64,000 nucleotides of DNA from NCBI RefSeq assembly GCF_014204715.1, contig NZ_JACHLY010000001.1:1395001-1459000 (forward strand), read 5' to 3'. Made by a program: the position numbers and the translations under genes. The notes below the pieces were generated by a model. The model did no database searches, was not told the origin of the DNA, and was given only the letters and a program-made list of their open reading frames with translations. The stretch is from Streptomonospora salina. Lineage in GTDB: Bacteria; Actinomycetota; Actinomycetes; Streptosporangiales; Streptosporangiaceae. Positions within the stretch are counted from its first letter, which is position 1. Each line of letters starts with the position of its first letter. Positions 1 through 10,393 of the stretch are shown here, in pieces.

Positions 1-142
1 CGACGCCGGTTCCGCCTGCTCGCAGGACTGTGTCCCCGTCGGCCTCATATGTTAACCACAGATCGATCCCCGATGCAATACGGGGAGACGTTCCCCCGGG
101 ACCGGCCCCGCCGGCGGACCGGCGAAGCCGCCCGGTCCCGGG

Positions 143-790
143 TCACAGCAGCTCGCCCAGCCTCCGGGCGAGCTTGCGGAAGGCGATCCCGCGGTGGCTG
201 ATGGCGTTCTTGTCTTCGGCGCTCATCTCGGCCGTGGTCCGCGCCTGTCCGTCGGGGACGAAGATCGGGTCATAGCCGAAACCGCCGGTCCCGCGGCGTC
301 GGCGCAGCAGACTGCCGCGCAGCACGCCTTCGGCGGCCTCCTCGGTCTCCTCCCCGGGCCGGGGCGCGGTGCCGCGCGGCACGGCGAGCACGGCTGCGGC
401 CACGAACTCGGCTCCGCGACGCTCGTCCGGGGTGTCGGCGAGCTGGTCCAGCACGAGGTCGAGGTTGGCCGCGTCCATGTCGCCGGACGCCGAGCCGAAG
501 CGCCCGGACCAGCGCGCCGACAGCACCCCCGGCATCCCGTTGAGTGCGTCGACGCGCAACCCGGAGTCGTCGGCGATCGCCGGCAGCCCGGTATGGCGCG
601 CGATCGCGCGCGCCTTGAGCCCCGCGTTGCCCGCGAACGTCGCTTCGGTCTCCGCGACCTCGGGGGCGTCGGGGTAGTCCGCCAGCCCGGCCACGTCGGC
701 GTCCAGCCCCGCCCCGGCCAGGATCTCCCGCATCTCCGGCAGCTTCTTGGCGTTCCGGGTGGCCAGCACCACCGTGATGCGGTCGCTCAT
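143..790 (-). CDS. rdgB: RdgB/HAM1 non-canonical purine NTP pyrophosphatase
   Basis: House-cleaning nucleotidase of the HAM1/ITPase family. It hydrolyses dITP, ITP and XTP to the monophosphate and pyrophosphate, keeping deaminated purines out of DNA and RNA. The 215-residue protein shows the family signature TRNAKK near residues 11-16, the acidic ADDSGL motif with Asp74/Asp75 in the active site, and the C-terminal GYDPIF and SHRG segments that recognise the base. A short acidic insertion followed by a run of arginines lies before GYDPIF. The ATG overlaps the rph stop codon by four bases (ATGA), so the pair is translationally coupled, as in other actinobacteria. The reading frame stays open upstream but that part matches rph in the wrong frame. 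Identity is secure. Confidence 0.95.
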   Translation of the reverse strand: MSDRITVVLATRNAKKLPEMREILAGAGLDADVAGLADYPDAPEVAETEATFAGNAGLKARAIARHTGLPAIADDSGLRVDALNGMPGVLSARWSGRFGSASGDMDAANLDLVLDQLADTPDERRGAEFVAAAVLAVPRGTAPRPGEETEEAAEGVLRGSLLRRRRGTGGFGYDPIFVPDGQARTTAEMSAEDKNAISHRGIAFRKLARRLGELL

Positions 791-1506
791 CCGGACAGCG
801 CCTTCTTCTGGTGCTCGGTCAGCTCCGTGCAGCCGGAGACGGCCAGATCCAGCAGGCTGTCGAGCCGGGCGCGGTCGAACGGTGCGCCCTCGGCCGTGCC
901 CTGCACCTCGACGAAGTCGCCCGACCCGGTGACCACGACGTTCATGTCGGTCTGGGCGACGGAGTCCTCCAGGTAGTTCAGGTCCAGGCGCGCCTGGTCC
1001 TGCACGATGCCCACGCTGATCGCCGACACCGAGTCCCTGAGCGGGTTGTTCTTCAGGTTGCGCTTCTTGCGCAGGTGCTTGAACGCATCGGACAGCGCCG
1101 TGTAGGCGCCGGTGATCGCCGCGGTGCGGGTGCCGCCGTCGGCCTGGAGCACGTCGCAGTCCAGTGTCACGGTGTGCTCGCCCATCGCCTTGAAATCGAC
1201 GACGGCGCGCAGGGACCGCCCTACCAGGCGGGAGATCTCGTGGGTGCGGCCGCCGATCTTGCCCTTGACCGACTCCCGGGGGCCGCGGGTGTCGGTGGAT
1301 CGGGGCAGCATCGCGTACTCGGCGGTGACCCAGCCCTCTCCGGTGCCGCGCCGCCAGCGCGGAACGCCGTCCTCGACGGTGGCCGCGCACAGCACGCGGG
1401 TGTCGCCGAACTCGATGAGGGCGGAGCCTTCCGCATGCCGCAGCCAGTTGCGGGTGATCGTTACGGGTCGCAGTTGGTTCGGAGCGCGTCCGTCGGGTCG
1501 TGCCAT
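787..1506 (-). CDS. rph: Ribonuclease PH
   Basis: Phosphorolytic 3'-5' exoribonuclease that trims tRNA precursors, using phosphate and releasing nucleoside diphosphates. The 239-residue protein starts [15 protein letters not shown] and carries the RNase PH core: [40 protein letters not shown] and the DLNYLEDS segment. I chose the ATG at 1506 because the family begins there and a -10-like TAGGCT sits seven bases upstream, which fits a leaderless message. The open frame runs 23 residues further upstream without family similarity. It forms a two-gene operon with rdgB by a four-base stop/start overlap. Confidence 0.95.
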   Translation of the reverse strand: MARPDGRAPNQLRPVTITRNWLRHAEGSALIEFGDTRVLCAATVEDGVPRWRRGTGEGWVTAEYAMLPRSTDTRGPRESVKGKIGGRTHEISRLVGRSLRAVVDFKAMGEHTVTLDCDVLQADGGTRTAAITGAYTALSDAFKHLRKKRNLKNNPLRDSVSAISVGIVQDQARLDLNYLEDSVAQTDMNVVVTGSGDFVEVQGTAEGAPFDRARLDSLLDLAVSGCTELTEHQKKALSG

Positions 1507-1513
1507 GCGCGAA

Positions 1514-1519
1514 AGCCTA
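1514..1519 (-). promoter_or_regulatory. Probable -10 of a leaderless rph promoter
   Basis: On the minus strand TAGGCT lies seven bases before the rph ATG. That spacing puts the transcript start at or next to the start codon. No good Shine-Dalgarno sequence is seen, which supports a leaderless mRNA. No convincing -35 box was found. Confidence 0.45.
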
Positions 1520-1708
1520 TCTGCGCGACAGCTTGAGGCGCGCCGCCGGACAGGCACGCGCGCCGCCGGCGCCACGAGGTATCCCTTGGCTTACGGTCAC
1601 GCCGCACGCCCCCGGTTCGTGTCCGGAAGGTGACACCATGGGTGGTGCCGACGCGGTCGCGGATCGCGGGCGGCCTGAGCACCGCCGGATGTAGAGGGTC
1701 AGCACGCG

Positions 1709-2470
1709 ATGAGATTCGTTCCGATAGAGGGATCGCGGACGCGGCTGGCCGTCGTCGCGGCCGTCGCCGCACTCACCGCCGGCGGGTGCGCGTCCGGTCC
1801 CGACGGCTCCTCCGATGCGGGATCGCCCTCGCCACACACGTCGGCGACGCCCTCCCCCGGATGGTCCGCCGTCGGCGGCGAGCCCGTTACCGGCCCCGCC
1901 CCCTCGCCCGACGCCGCCGAAGACGGCGAGGCCCGGGACCGCGGCGTCGATCCGCTGCCGCTGCCCGCCTCGTGCGACGCGACGGGCATCGAGGCGCACA
2001 TGTCCGAGGCCGTCGACCGGCTGGAGCGCCCGGAGTTCACCGAGGTGCGCACCGAGAACCGGCTGGAGTGCTCCTGGGCCGGCTTCGACGCCAGCAACGG
2101 CAGCGAGGTCGTGATGGTGACCTTCACACCCGGCACGAGCGTTGTGGACTATCCCGGCCATGTGCCGGTGCGCGCCCGGCGCGACGACTCCTTCTTCACT
2201 ACGGAGGCGCTGTCGGCGATGGGCGGGCTCGCGAAGTGGGACGCCGGCGAGATGTTCACCGGGGTGAATCTGCACCTGCCGGGCATGCTGGTGTCCACGA
2301 CGAGCAATACCGAGCGGATCGAGACCCGCGCTCTGCTGGACGGAGCCACCGCGACCGCCCGGGAGATCCTCGCGGAGGCGCCGTTCCAGGAGGGCACCTC
2401 GGCGGCGCCGGCGAGTCCGGCCGCCGGTTCCGCACTTCCGGAGGGCGACGGCGGCGCCCCCTCCCGGTAG
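1709..2470 (+). CDS. Putative secreted lipoprotein of unknown function
   Basis: The 253-residue product starts with a short basic N-region, a hydrophobic stretch and a plausible lipobox ending in AGGC (Cys about residue 28). It is therefore probably a lipoprotein anchored to the outer face of the membrane. A Ser/Pro/Ala-rich, low-complexity linker follows. The folded part, from about residue 85, contains LPLPASCD and a second cysteine in LECSWAG, so one disulfide is plausible. The layout resembles actinobacterial DUF3558-type lipoproteins, but I cannot confirm family membership. The gene lies alone on the plus strand between rph and the phosphodiesterase gene and ends 32 bases from the latter's convergent 3' end. 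Role unknown. Confidence 0.75.
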   Translation: MRFVPIEGSRTRLAVVAAVAALTAGGCASGPDGSSDAGSPSPHTSATPSPGWSAVGGEPVTGPAPSPDAAEDGEARDRGVDPLPLPASCDATGIEAHMSEAVDRLERPEFTEVRTENRLECSWAGFDASNGSEVVMVTFTPGTSVVDYPGHVPVRARRDDSFFTTEALSAMGGLAKWDAGEMFTGVNLHLPGMLVSTTSNTERIETRALLDGATATAREILAEAPFQEGTSAAPASPAAGSALPEGDGGAPSR

Positions 2471-2502
2471 GACCCGGCGGGGGCGCCATAGGGACCGCCG
2501 GA

Positions 2503-3273
2503 TCAGACCGGGTTCAGGGCGGTGTCGCCGATCTCGTAGACACCGCCGGAGCGGGCGAGGTCGATGGGCCCGTCGTAGGTGCTGCGCGCCTCGGCGACGG
2601 TGCACTCGTCGTCGTTCCAGGGCACCAGATGGGTCAGGAGCAGCCGCTGGGCCGCCGCGCGCGCCGCGTGCTCGCCCGCTTCACTGCCGGTGAGGTGCAT
2701 GTCCTTGGGGTGCTCCCGGTGATCGTGGAAGGACGCCTCGCACAGGAACAGGTCGGTGCGGTCGGCGAGGGAGACCAGCTCGTCGCACGCGCCGGTGTCG
2801 CCGCTGTAGGCGAGGCTGCCGCCCCGGTGCTCCAGGCGGATCCCGAAGGCGTCGACCGGGTGGTTCACGCGGTCCAGGCGTGCGGTCATCGGACCGACGG
2901 AGATCTCACCGGGGGCGAGCTCGCGGAAGTCGAAGGTCTCGCGCATGCCGGGGTCGGAATCCAGGCCGTAGACCTCGGCCATCCGGTCGGCCACCCCCGG
3001 CGGACCGTACACCGGCAGGGGCGGTTTCGGACCGTCCGGCGCGAAGGTCCGGGCGACCCAGTAGGAGCAGAGGTCGAAGCAGTGGTCGGCGTGCAGATGG
3101 CTGAGATAGACGGCGTCGATCCCGTAGATGTCGGCGTAGCGCTGCAGCACGCCGAGCGCCCCGTTCCCCATGTCCAGCAAGAGCCGGAACCCCTCGGCCT
3201 CCACCAGATAGCAGGAAGCGGGGCTGGCCGGACCGGGGAAGCTTCCCGAAGAGCCGATGATGGTGAGTCGCAC
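2503..3273 (-). CDS. MBL-fold hydrolase, Rv1339-type (possible cAMP phosphodiesterase)
   Basis: Metallo-beta-lactamase-fold protein of about 256 residues with the di-metal motif HLHADH at residues 59-64, a further Asp in YSGDTG and a late His in LLLTHLVP. Its place next to rph/rdgB and close to cysM matches Mycobacterium Rv1339, which has been described as an atypical class II cyclic-nucleotide phosphodiesterase. The cAMP activity is carried over from that relative and is not visible in sequence. I chose the GTG at 3273 (VRLTIIGSSGSF) because a GAAAAGG ribosome site lies nine bases upstream; an upstream start at 3315 would add 14 residues. A TGTGA-N5-TCACA inverted repeat lies about 160 bases upstream. 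Confidence 0.85.
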   Translation of the reverse strand: MRLTIIGSSGSFPGPASPASCYLVEAEGFRLLLDMGNGALGVLQRYADIYGIDAVYLSHLHADHCFDLCSYWVARTFAPDGPKPPLPVYGPPGVADRMAEVYGLDSDPGMRETFDFRELAPGEISVGPMTARLDRVNHPVDAFGIRLEHRGGSLAYSGDTGACDELVSLADRTDLFLCEASFHDHREHPKDMHLTGSEAGEHAARAAAQRLLLTHLVPWNDDECTVAEARSTYDGPIDLARSGGVYEIGDTALNPV

Positions 3274-3433
3274 GGTGCATAGCCTTTTCACTGGGGTGCC
3301 TCCGCGGAGACGCACACGTGAAGCCGGTGTATCGCGTGGTGGGCCCCTGCGTGTTCTCCGTGTTACGGGTCTACCCCAACGACCGCACCAGCGGTACCGA
3401 ATGTGGCTCGCGTCTCACGCGTGTTGAATCACA

Positions 3434-3448
3434 TGTGAGTTGTTCACA
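3434..3448. promoter_or_regulatory. CRP-like inverted repeat TGTGA-N5-TCACA
   Basis: A perfect TGTGA/TCACA pair lies in the gap upstream of the Rv1339-like gene, embedded in an AT-richer patch. Canonical CRP sites have a six-base spacer and this one has five, so binding by a cAMP receptor protein is only a possibility. Confidence 0.3.
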
Positions 3449-3498
3449 CATACCAACACACCTGTTTTTCCAGGTCAGATCGGTACAAACCGGAAGGT

Positions 3499-4320
3499 CT
3501 ACCAATCCGACCGCGCAAGTTGGCGGCTCTGCGCCACCAGGGTTCCCTTCACATCCCACAGGTCCACGGTCTCGTCGAACCAGCCGTCGTTGACGGCGTC
3601 GGCACGCGCGCGGAACATCAGCGGGCCCGGTTGGGGCACCGCGCGCATGTGCCAGGTGAGTTCGACCGTGGGGGCCCAGCGCCAGGAGCCGAAGACGGTG
3701 ACCACGGGCGGCAGGGCGTCGACGGCCAGCGGAAGGAACAGGGCGGGGTCGTCGCAGGCGGGGCCGCCGTCCTCCTCGCTGACGTGCAGGTAGCCGGCCA
3801 GGTCGGGCGCGGGCTCGGCTGCGCGGCCCCGCAGCCGCTGCCAGGACTCCTCGGTGTAGTACTGGGCGACCCGGCGGATGAAGGAGGGGGCCTCCTCGGC
3901 CCCGGCGCGCGGGTCGTAGACGCGGCACCGGGCCATGGGCGGCAGCTGCGGCGCGGCGACGGCGTACTCGGGAACCGCACCGGAGTCGATCTCGGCGGTG
4001 GCGAGGGTACCGGTCACACACGGCTTTCCCGCTTGGCGCAGCGTGACGCGCACGGTGGCGACGGTGCGTCCGGCCTTGAGGACCTCGGTCTCGACCGCGG
4101 CCGGACCGGCCCCGGCGGGGCGCAGGAAATTGAACGACGAGGAGACCGCGTGCGGGTGCGGGGAGGCCTCCAGCGCGGCGCGCTGCATGACGGCCATCAT
4201 GTAGCCGCCGTTCATGGCCTGGCCGATGAGGTATCCGGCGTCGAGATCGGCGGTGTAGCCGCCTTCGGCGGAGGACGCGGTGACGGCGGTGGCGGTGTCG
4301 AATCGGGTCATGGGACCCAT
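3499..4320 (-). CDS. Acyl-CoA thioesterase family protein (TesB-like double hotdog)
   Basis: Product of about 273 residues with the architecture of TesB/thioesterase-family proteins: an N-terminal hotdog half with QAMNGGYMMAVMQRAA and SSSFNFLRPA, and a C-terminal half with the VELTWHMRA strand and the DETVDLWD segment. Such enzymes cleave acyl-CoA thioesters; the substrate cannot be read from sequence. The gene is on the minus strand with cysM upstream of it. I took the ATG at 4320; a second ATG three codons later is equally possible. The bases just before the start contain a small palindrome (GAACGGCGTTC) that could be an operator. Confidence 0.8.
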   Translation of the reverse strand: MGPMTRFDTATAVTASSAEGGYTADLDAGYLIGQAMNGGYMMAVMQRAALEASPHPHAVSSSFNFLRPAGAGPAAVETEVLKAGRTVATVRVTLRQAGKPCVTGTLATAEIDSGAVPEYAVAAPQLPPMARCRVYDPRAGAEEAPSFIRRVAQYYTEESWQRLRGRAAEPAPDLAGYLHVSEEDGGPACDDPALFLPLAVDALPPVVTVFGSWRWAPTVELTWHMRAVPQPGPLMFRARADAVNDGWFDETVDLWDVKGTLVAQSRQLARSDW

Positions 4321-4461
4321 TGAACCGAACGCCGTTCTATTCGTGCCACCCGCCCCCGGTCTGCGCTCGCGACGACGGCGGCGGGGGATGCGGATACGGC
4401 TGCGGGCGGGCACCGGTCGCGCTCCGGATGCCCGCCCGCTCACCTGCCCGGCGCTCCGGGC

Positions 4462-6320
<1,859 letters not shown>

Positions 6321-6327
6321 GGGTCTC

Positions 6328-6366
6328 AGCGTAGCCGAGGAAATTTCCCTACCCACCCACTGGGTA
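6328..6366 (-). promoter_or_regulatory. Probable mec promoter with palindromic operator
   Basis: TACGCT at 6328-6333 sits seven bases before the mec ATG, as a leaderless -10. A perfect inverted repeat TACCCA-N5-TGGGTA covers 6350-6366, which is where a -35 element would lie. The overlap suggests repression of the cysteine genes by an unknown factor. Confidence 0.5.
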
Positions 6367-6384
6367 TGTCTTGTCGCCCCGGGT

Positions 6385-6948
6385 TCACTTCCCTCCTTCC
6401 GCGGCGTCGGACAGCGCCTCCACCAGGCTCTCCTGCAGCATGCCGAGCCAGTCGTACAGGTGCATGGCCGCGGCGTCGGTCTCGGGGACCGCGTCCTCAC
6501 CGCGCAGGTAGGCGTCGTGGGTCTCCTCGTCGATCCCCAGCCGGGTCCCCAGGGCGAGCCGGACGTCGTTGAGGGACTTCATCCAGGCGTGGGCGCCGCC
6601 GGCGTCGAGGTCGACCCGCCCGCCGCCGTCGGCGGGCAGCGCGTCCAGGATCCGGCGGGCGTTCTCGCGCTTGTGCAGGCGCAGGCCGTCCTCGGTGTAG
6701 CGCCGGAAGTCGCCGGCGGCGCCGGCGTCGTCGCCGTAGGCGTCGGGGAAGAGCCGGGCGAGCACGGGATCGTCGGGCTTTTCGGCGTTGGCGCCGATGC
6801 CGACGATGCGCTCGAATTCGTCCTTCTCCGGCGGCGCTTCCACCAGGTCCAGGACGAGTCCGCCCATAGCGCGCAGAATATCGGCCTCGTCGGAGTCGAG
6901 GTCGATCACCACGCCGCCGCCGGCGGCGGCTCGGAATCCGAATGCCAT
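6385..6948 (-). CDS. DUF2017 family protein
   Basis: Conserved actinobacterial protein of 187 residues starting MAFGFRAAAGGGVVIDLDSDEADILRAM. It is found beside clpS across the phylum (Rv1332 in M. tuberculosis) and has no established function. It is acidic, with a predicted helical C-terminal half (MKSLNDVRLALGTRLG, MHLYDWLGMLQESLVEAL). I chose the ATG at 6948 because GGAAAGG lies eight bases upstream and family members begin there. It follows clpS by 26 bases, so the two are probably co-transcribed; a link to ClpS or Clp proteolysis is only suggested by this pairing. Confidence 0.88.
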   Translation of the reverse strand: MAFGFRAAAGGGVVIDLDSDEADILRAMGGLVLDLVEAPPEKDEFERIVGIGANAEKPDDPVLARLFPDAYGDDAGAAGDFRRYTEDGLRLHKRENARRILDALPADGGGRVDLDAGGAHAWMKSLNDVRLALGTRLGIDEETHDAYLRGEDAVPETDAAAMHLYDWLGMLQESLVEALSDAAEGGK

Positions 6949-6974
6949 CCAGGTCGCCTTTCCGCGGCCGCCCG

Positions 6975-7265
6975 TCACGTGTCCTGCTGCAGTGTGGCCC
7001 ATAGGCCGTATTCGTGCAGGGTCGCGACGTCGCGCTCCATCTCTTCCCTGCTGCCGCTGGAGACCACGGCGCGGCCCTTGTGGTGGACGTCCAGCATGAG
7101 CTTGTGCGCCGTACCCCGGGGGTAGCCGAACACGGCCTGGAAGACGTAGGTGACATAGGACATCAGGTTGACCGGGTCGTTCCACACGATCGTCACCCAC
7201 GGGAGGTCCGGCGCCGCACGCTCCTCGGTCTCGGGGCGCTCCAGACCGGCCGGGGCCGTACTCAT
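6975..7265 (-). CDS. clpS: ATP-dependent Clp protease adaptor ClpS
   Basis: Adaptor of 96 residues that binds N-degron substrates and delivers them to the ClpA/ClpC-type unfoldase. It shows the diagnostic [11 protein letters not shown] segment (28-38), where the Asn-Asp pair contacts the substrate amino group, and the second half VHHKGRAVV with the conserved His. The N-terminal extension is short and charged. AGGTGA lies a few bases before the ATG and supports this start. The gene is divergent from pncB and leads a pair with the DUF2017 gene. Confidence 0.94.
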   Translation of the reverse strand: MSTAPAGLERPETEERAAPDLPWVTIVWNDPVNLMSYVTYVFQAVFGYPRGTAHKLMLDVHHKGRAVVSSGSREEMERDVATLHEYGLWATLQQDT

Positions 7266-7423
7266 GGGGTTCACCTGCCTCTGGTCACCGTCGTTCGGCT
7301 GTAGCTGCGCGGGGGCGGCCGCTGCGCGGCTGTCCGGGCCGCCGCGTTCCGCATCCGCTGCCCTCCATGGTGCCACTGTTGGAAGGCGGTTCTCGTGGGC
7401 AGAGTCATAGCAGGCGCCCTATT

Positions 7424-7450
7424 TTGATACTGATAGTCACAAACTAGGCT
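7424..7450 (+). promoter_or_regulatory. Possible pncB promoter
   Basis: TTGATA (7424-7429) and TAGGCT (7445-7450) flank a short 15-base spacer, and TAGGCT is eight bases before the pncB ATG, fitting a leaderless start. The patch is markedly AT-richer than its surroundings. The spacing is suboptimal. Confidence 0.35.
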
Positions 7451-7458
7451 GATGCGCT

Positions 7459-8772
7459 ATGACCCACGATGCGAGCAGCGCGCTCCTCACCGACAGGTAC
7501 GAGTTGACGATGCTGCAAGGGGCACTGCAGAGCGGGGCCGCGGACCGGCGGTGCGTGTTCGAGATGTTCGCCCGCAGGCTCCCCGAGAATCGCGGCTACG
7601 GCGTCGTCGCCGGCACCGACCGGTTCCTGGAAGCGCTCCAGCGCTTCCGGTTCGACACCGCGGCGCTGGACTACCTCGCCGACACCGGCGGATTCGACGA
7701 CGCCACGCTGCAGTGGCTGGCCGACTACCGCTTCACCGGCGACATCTGGGGCTACGGCGAGGGCGAGTGCTACTTCCCCGGATCGCCGATCCTCGCCGTC
7801 GAGGGCACCTTCGCCGAATCGGTGCTGCTGGAGACCGTCGCGCTGTCGGTCTACAACCACGACAGCGCCATCGCCTCGGCGGCCTCGCGCATGGCGCTGG
7901 CCGCCGGAGACCGTCCCATCATCGAAATGGGTTCGCGCCGCACCCACGAGATGTCGGCGGTGGCGGCGGCCCGCGCCTCCTACCTCACCGGGTTCGCCAC
8001 GACGTCCAATCTGGAGGCGGGACGCCGGTACGGCATCCCCACGGCGGGCACCAGCGCACACTCGTTCGTACTGGTGCATGACACCGAGCAGGGGGCCTTC
8101 GAGGCGCAGCTGCGCGCCCTGGGCGAGGGCACCACGCTGCTGGTGGACACCTTCGACGTGGAGGAGGCGGTGCACACCGCCGTCGAACTGGGCGGCCCCG
8201 GGCTCGGCGGTGTGCGCGTCGACTCCGGCGACCTCGGCCGCACCGCTTACCGGGTGCGCCGCCAGCTGGACGCGCTCGGCGCACCCGACACCCGCGTCAT
8301 CGTCACCGGCGACCTCGACGAGCACGCCATCCAAGCCCTGGCCGTCGCCCCCGTCGACGGCTACGGGGTCGGCACCGCGCTGGTGACCGGTTCCGGTTCG
8401 CCCACCGCGTCGCTGGTCTACAAGCTCGTCGCCCGATCCGCGCACGGCGGCGGCGAGGAACTGGTTCCGGTGGCCAAACGCTCGGTGGGCAAGCCCAGCA
8501 AGGGCGGGCGCAAGTGGGCCTCGCGCCGCACGGACGAGAACGGCGTCGCCACCGCCGAGTTCGTCCACGAGAAGCCGCCCCAGGACGAGCCGCGCCTGCG
8601 TCCGCTACAGCAGCGGCTGGTATCCGGCGGCGAGGTCGTGGGCCGCGAACCGATCGGGCAGGCGCGCGAGCGCCACGCCCGCTCCATCGCCGAGCTCCCC
8701 GAGACCGTCCGCCGCATGCACCGGGCCGAGCCCGTGATCCCGACCCTCTTCGAACAGCCCGCCCAGGTCTGA
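7459..8772 (+). CDS. pncB: Nicotinate phosphoribosyltransferase
   Basis: NAD-salvage enzyme that joins nicotinate and PRPP to give nicotinate mononucleotide, using ATP. The 437-residue protein starts with the family's SALLTDRYELTMLQGAL. It contains FEMFARRLPENRGY, the GSRRTHE phosphoribosyl-binding region, GTSAHSFVL with the conserved phosphorylatable His, and RVDSGDLG. It is divergent from clpS, as in Mycobacterium (Rv1330c/Rv1331). The nicotinamidase gene starts 120 bases downstream on the same strand, so both steps of nicotinamide salvage sit together. Confidence 0.95.
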   Translation: MTHDASSALLTDRYELTMLQGALQSGAADRRCVFEMFARRLPENRGYGVVAGTDRFLEALQRFRFDTAALDYLADTGGFDDATLQWLADYRFTGDIWGYGEGECYFPGSPILAVEGTFAESVLLETVALSVYNHDSAIASAASRMALAAGDRPIIEMGSRRTHEMSAVAAARASYLTGFATTSNLEAGRRYGIPTAGTSAHSFVLVHDTEQGAFEAQLRALGEGTTLLVDTFDVEEAVHTAVELGGPGLGGVRVDSGDLGRTAYRVRRQLDALGAPDTRVIVTGDLDEHAIQALAVAPVDGYGVGTALVTGSGSPTASLVYKLVARSAHGGGEELVPVAKRSVGKPSKGGRKWASRRTDENGVATAEFVHEKPPQDEPRLRPLQQRLVSGGEVVGREPIGQARERHARSIAELPETVRRMHRAEPVIPTLFEQPAQV

Positions 8773-8892
8773 GTTCCGGGCCGGCGGGGCAGGCAAGGAC
8801 ACAGACGGATTCGGGCGGGCCGGCGCTACGGACCGGACACATCCGGCGCCGGGATCCGGCGGCGCCGCCCACCCGGCGGAAGGAGGACCGCT

Positions 8893-9468
8893 ATGCGGGC
8901 ATTGATCGTCGTCGACGTGCAGAACGACTTCTGCGAGGACGGAAGCCTGGCCGTGTCGGGCGGCGCCGCGGTGGCCGAGGCGGCGTCCGGACACATCGCC
9001 GACAACCGCGCCTCCTACGGAAGGATCGCCGCCACCCGCGACCACCACATCGATCCCGGCCCCCACTTCTCCGACGACCCCGACTTCGTGAACAGCTGGC
9101 CGCGGCACTGCGTCGCGGGCACGCACGGCGCCGAGTTCCATCCCGGCTTCGCGACCGGCGACGTCGGCGCCGTGTTCCGCAAGGGGCAGTACAGCTCGGG
9201 CTACAGCGGGTTCGAAGGCGAAACCGACGACGGCCGCACCCTGGAGGAGTGGCTGCGCGGCAACGGCGCCACCGCCGTCGACATCGTGGGCATCGCCACC
9301 GACCACTGCGTGCGGGCGACCGCGCAGGACGCCGCCGACCGCGGATTCGACACCCGCGTCCTGCTGGGGCTGACGGCCGGCGTCTCCCGCGCGAGCGTCG
9401 ACGCCGCGCGGACCGGCATGGCCGCACACGGCGTACGGCTGGAGGGCGAACCCGTCGTAGCGGAATGA
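8893..9468 (+). CDS. pncA: Nicotinamidase (isochorismatase family)
   Basis: Cysteine amidohydrolase of 191 residues converting nicotinamide to nicotinate, the substrate of PncB encoded just upstream. The catalytic triad is visible as Asp8 (VVDVQNDF), Lys97 (FRKGQ) and Cys139 (ATDHCVRAT), and the metal-binding Asp/His cluster as TRDHHIDPGPHF near residue 50. Nicotinamidase rather than a generic isochorismatase is supported by the metal motif, the WPRHCVAGTHGAEFH segment and the pncB context. GGAAGGAGG lies five bases before the ATG. Confidence 0.93.
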   Translation: MRALIVVDVQNDFCEDGSLAVSGGAAVAEAASGHIADNRASYGRIAATRDHHIDPGPHFSDDPDFVNSWPRHCVAGTHGAEFHPGFATGDVGAVFRKGQYSSGYSGFEGETDDGRTLEEWLRGNGATAVDIVGIATDHCVRATAQDAADRGFDTRVLLGLTAGVSRASVDAARTGMAAHGVRLEGEPVVAE

Positions 9469-9518
9469 GGGGCTGTCGGGCGTCGGGGCGCGCGCGCCGC
9501 GCCGACGGACGCCCGCCG

Positions 9519-9560
9519 GTCTCTGAACGCCCGTCTCTGAACGCCCGTCTCTGAACACCC
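9519..9560. repeat. Three tandem copies of a 14-bp unit
   Basis: The unit GTCTCTGAACGCCC occurs three times head to tail (9519-9532, 9533-9546, 9547-9560); the last copy has one change (GAACACCC). It lies in the convergent gap after pncA and just before a terminator-like hairpin. No coding role. Confidence 0.9.
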
Positions 9561-9595
9561 GGGCCGCGGGACCGCCGCCTGCGGTCCGGCGGCCC
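9561..9595. terminator. Hairpin between convergent pncA and FkbM genes
   Basis: Fifteen-base arms (9561-9575 and 9581-9595) pair with one G/G mismatch around the five-base loop CGCCT. It sits between two convergent genes and could end both transcripts. There is no U-tract, as usual in this GC range. Confidence 0.6.
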
Positions 9596-9604
9596 GGACG
9601 GCGG

Positions 9605-10393
9605 TCAGTCCCGCCGTACAGCGGTGAACAGGTAGTTGCGGTGCCCCTCGCGCACCCGGTCGGCGCTGCGCCATGCGCCGGCCACCCGTGCGCGCATGCT
9701 GTAGCCCAACTGCGCCAGCCGTTCGACCAGGTCGTCCGCGCGCGCACCGTACTTCGCCAGGTGGCGGTCCTCGATCTCCAGCAGCAGCGCCGGCCGGTGC
9801 CTGCGCAGTGTCGCCGCAGCACCGTCCAGCACCGCCAGCTCGGCGCCCTCGACGTCGGCCTTGACGAAGTCGACGCGCCGCTCGCCCGATTCGCCGACCA
9901 GCGTGTCGAGCGTGCTCACCCGCGTCTCGACGGTGCGCTCGGCGCCGAATTCGGCGTTGGGCCCCCGCCCGTGCGCCCCGGTCGTCAGGAAGGCGCGGCC
10001 GTGCACGGGCAGGCCGCGGCGCATCGGCAGGCTCAGCGTGCCGGCGCCCTCCTCGGCGCCGACGGCGCGGCGCAGGACGCGGACGTTGCGGGCCCCCAGC
10101 GTGCGCGCCGCCGAACGCAGGAACCGGGCCGGTCCGGGCAGCGGCTCCACGGCCCAGACCCGGCCACCGGGGCCGGCGAGACCGGCCAGGGCGAGGGTGT
10201 AGAGCCCGTATTCGGCGCCGATGTCCAGGCACACGTCGCCCGGCCGGACGATCTCGGCCAGACCGGCGACCTCGCGTTCGAGGAAGAACGCGTGCGGTGA
10301 CAGACCGCGCAGCGCGGCGGCGACCGCCCGCACTCCGGGCGCACCGCCGGGTGCGGCACCGGACCGCAGCCGGGGGTGGGAATCAGAGGTCAT
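9605..10393 (-). CDS. FkbM-family SAM-dependent methyltransferase
   Basis: Product of 262 residues with a Rossmann SAM-binding fold: DVCLDIGAEYGLYTL is motif I (VxDxGxxxG type), VWAVEPLPG holds the acidic residue that binds the ribose, and VDFVKADVEGAELAVL is the FkbM-family signature. Members O-methylate sugars, glycolipids or polyketide-derived compounds; the substrate here cannot be predicted. It stands alone between the convergent nicotinamidase gene and trpS, so context does not help. The ATG at 10393 opens the frame. Confidence 0.85.
   Translation of the reverse strand: MTSDSHPRLRSGAAPGGAPGVRAVAAALRGLSPHAFFLEREVAGLAEIVRPGDVCLDIGAEYGLYTLALAGLAGPGGRVWAVEPLPGPARFLRSAARTLGARNVRVLRRAVGAEEGAGTLSLPMRRGLPVHGRAFLTTGAHGRGPNAEFGAERTVETRVSTLDTLVGESGERRVDFVKADVEGAELAVLDGAAATLRRHRPALLLEIEDRHLAKYGARADDLVERLAQLGYSMRARVAGAWRSADRVREGHRNYLFTAVRRD

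Noticed and set aside
1-142. Possible RNA gene at the window start
   Set aside because: No cloverleaf or conserved RNA element could be folded by eye, and the stretch is short.
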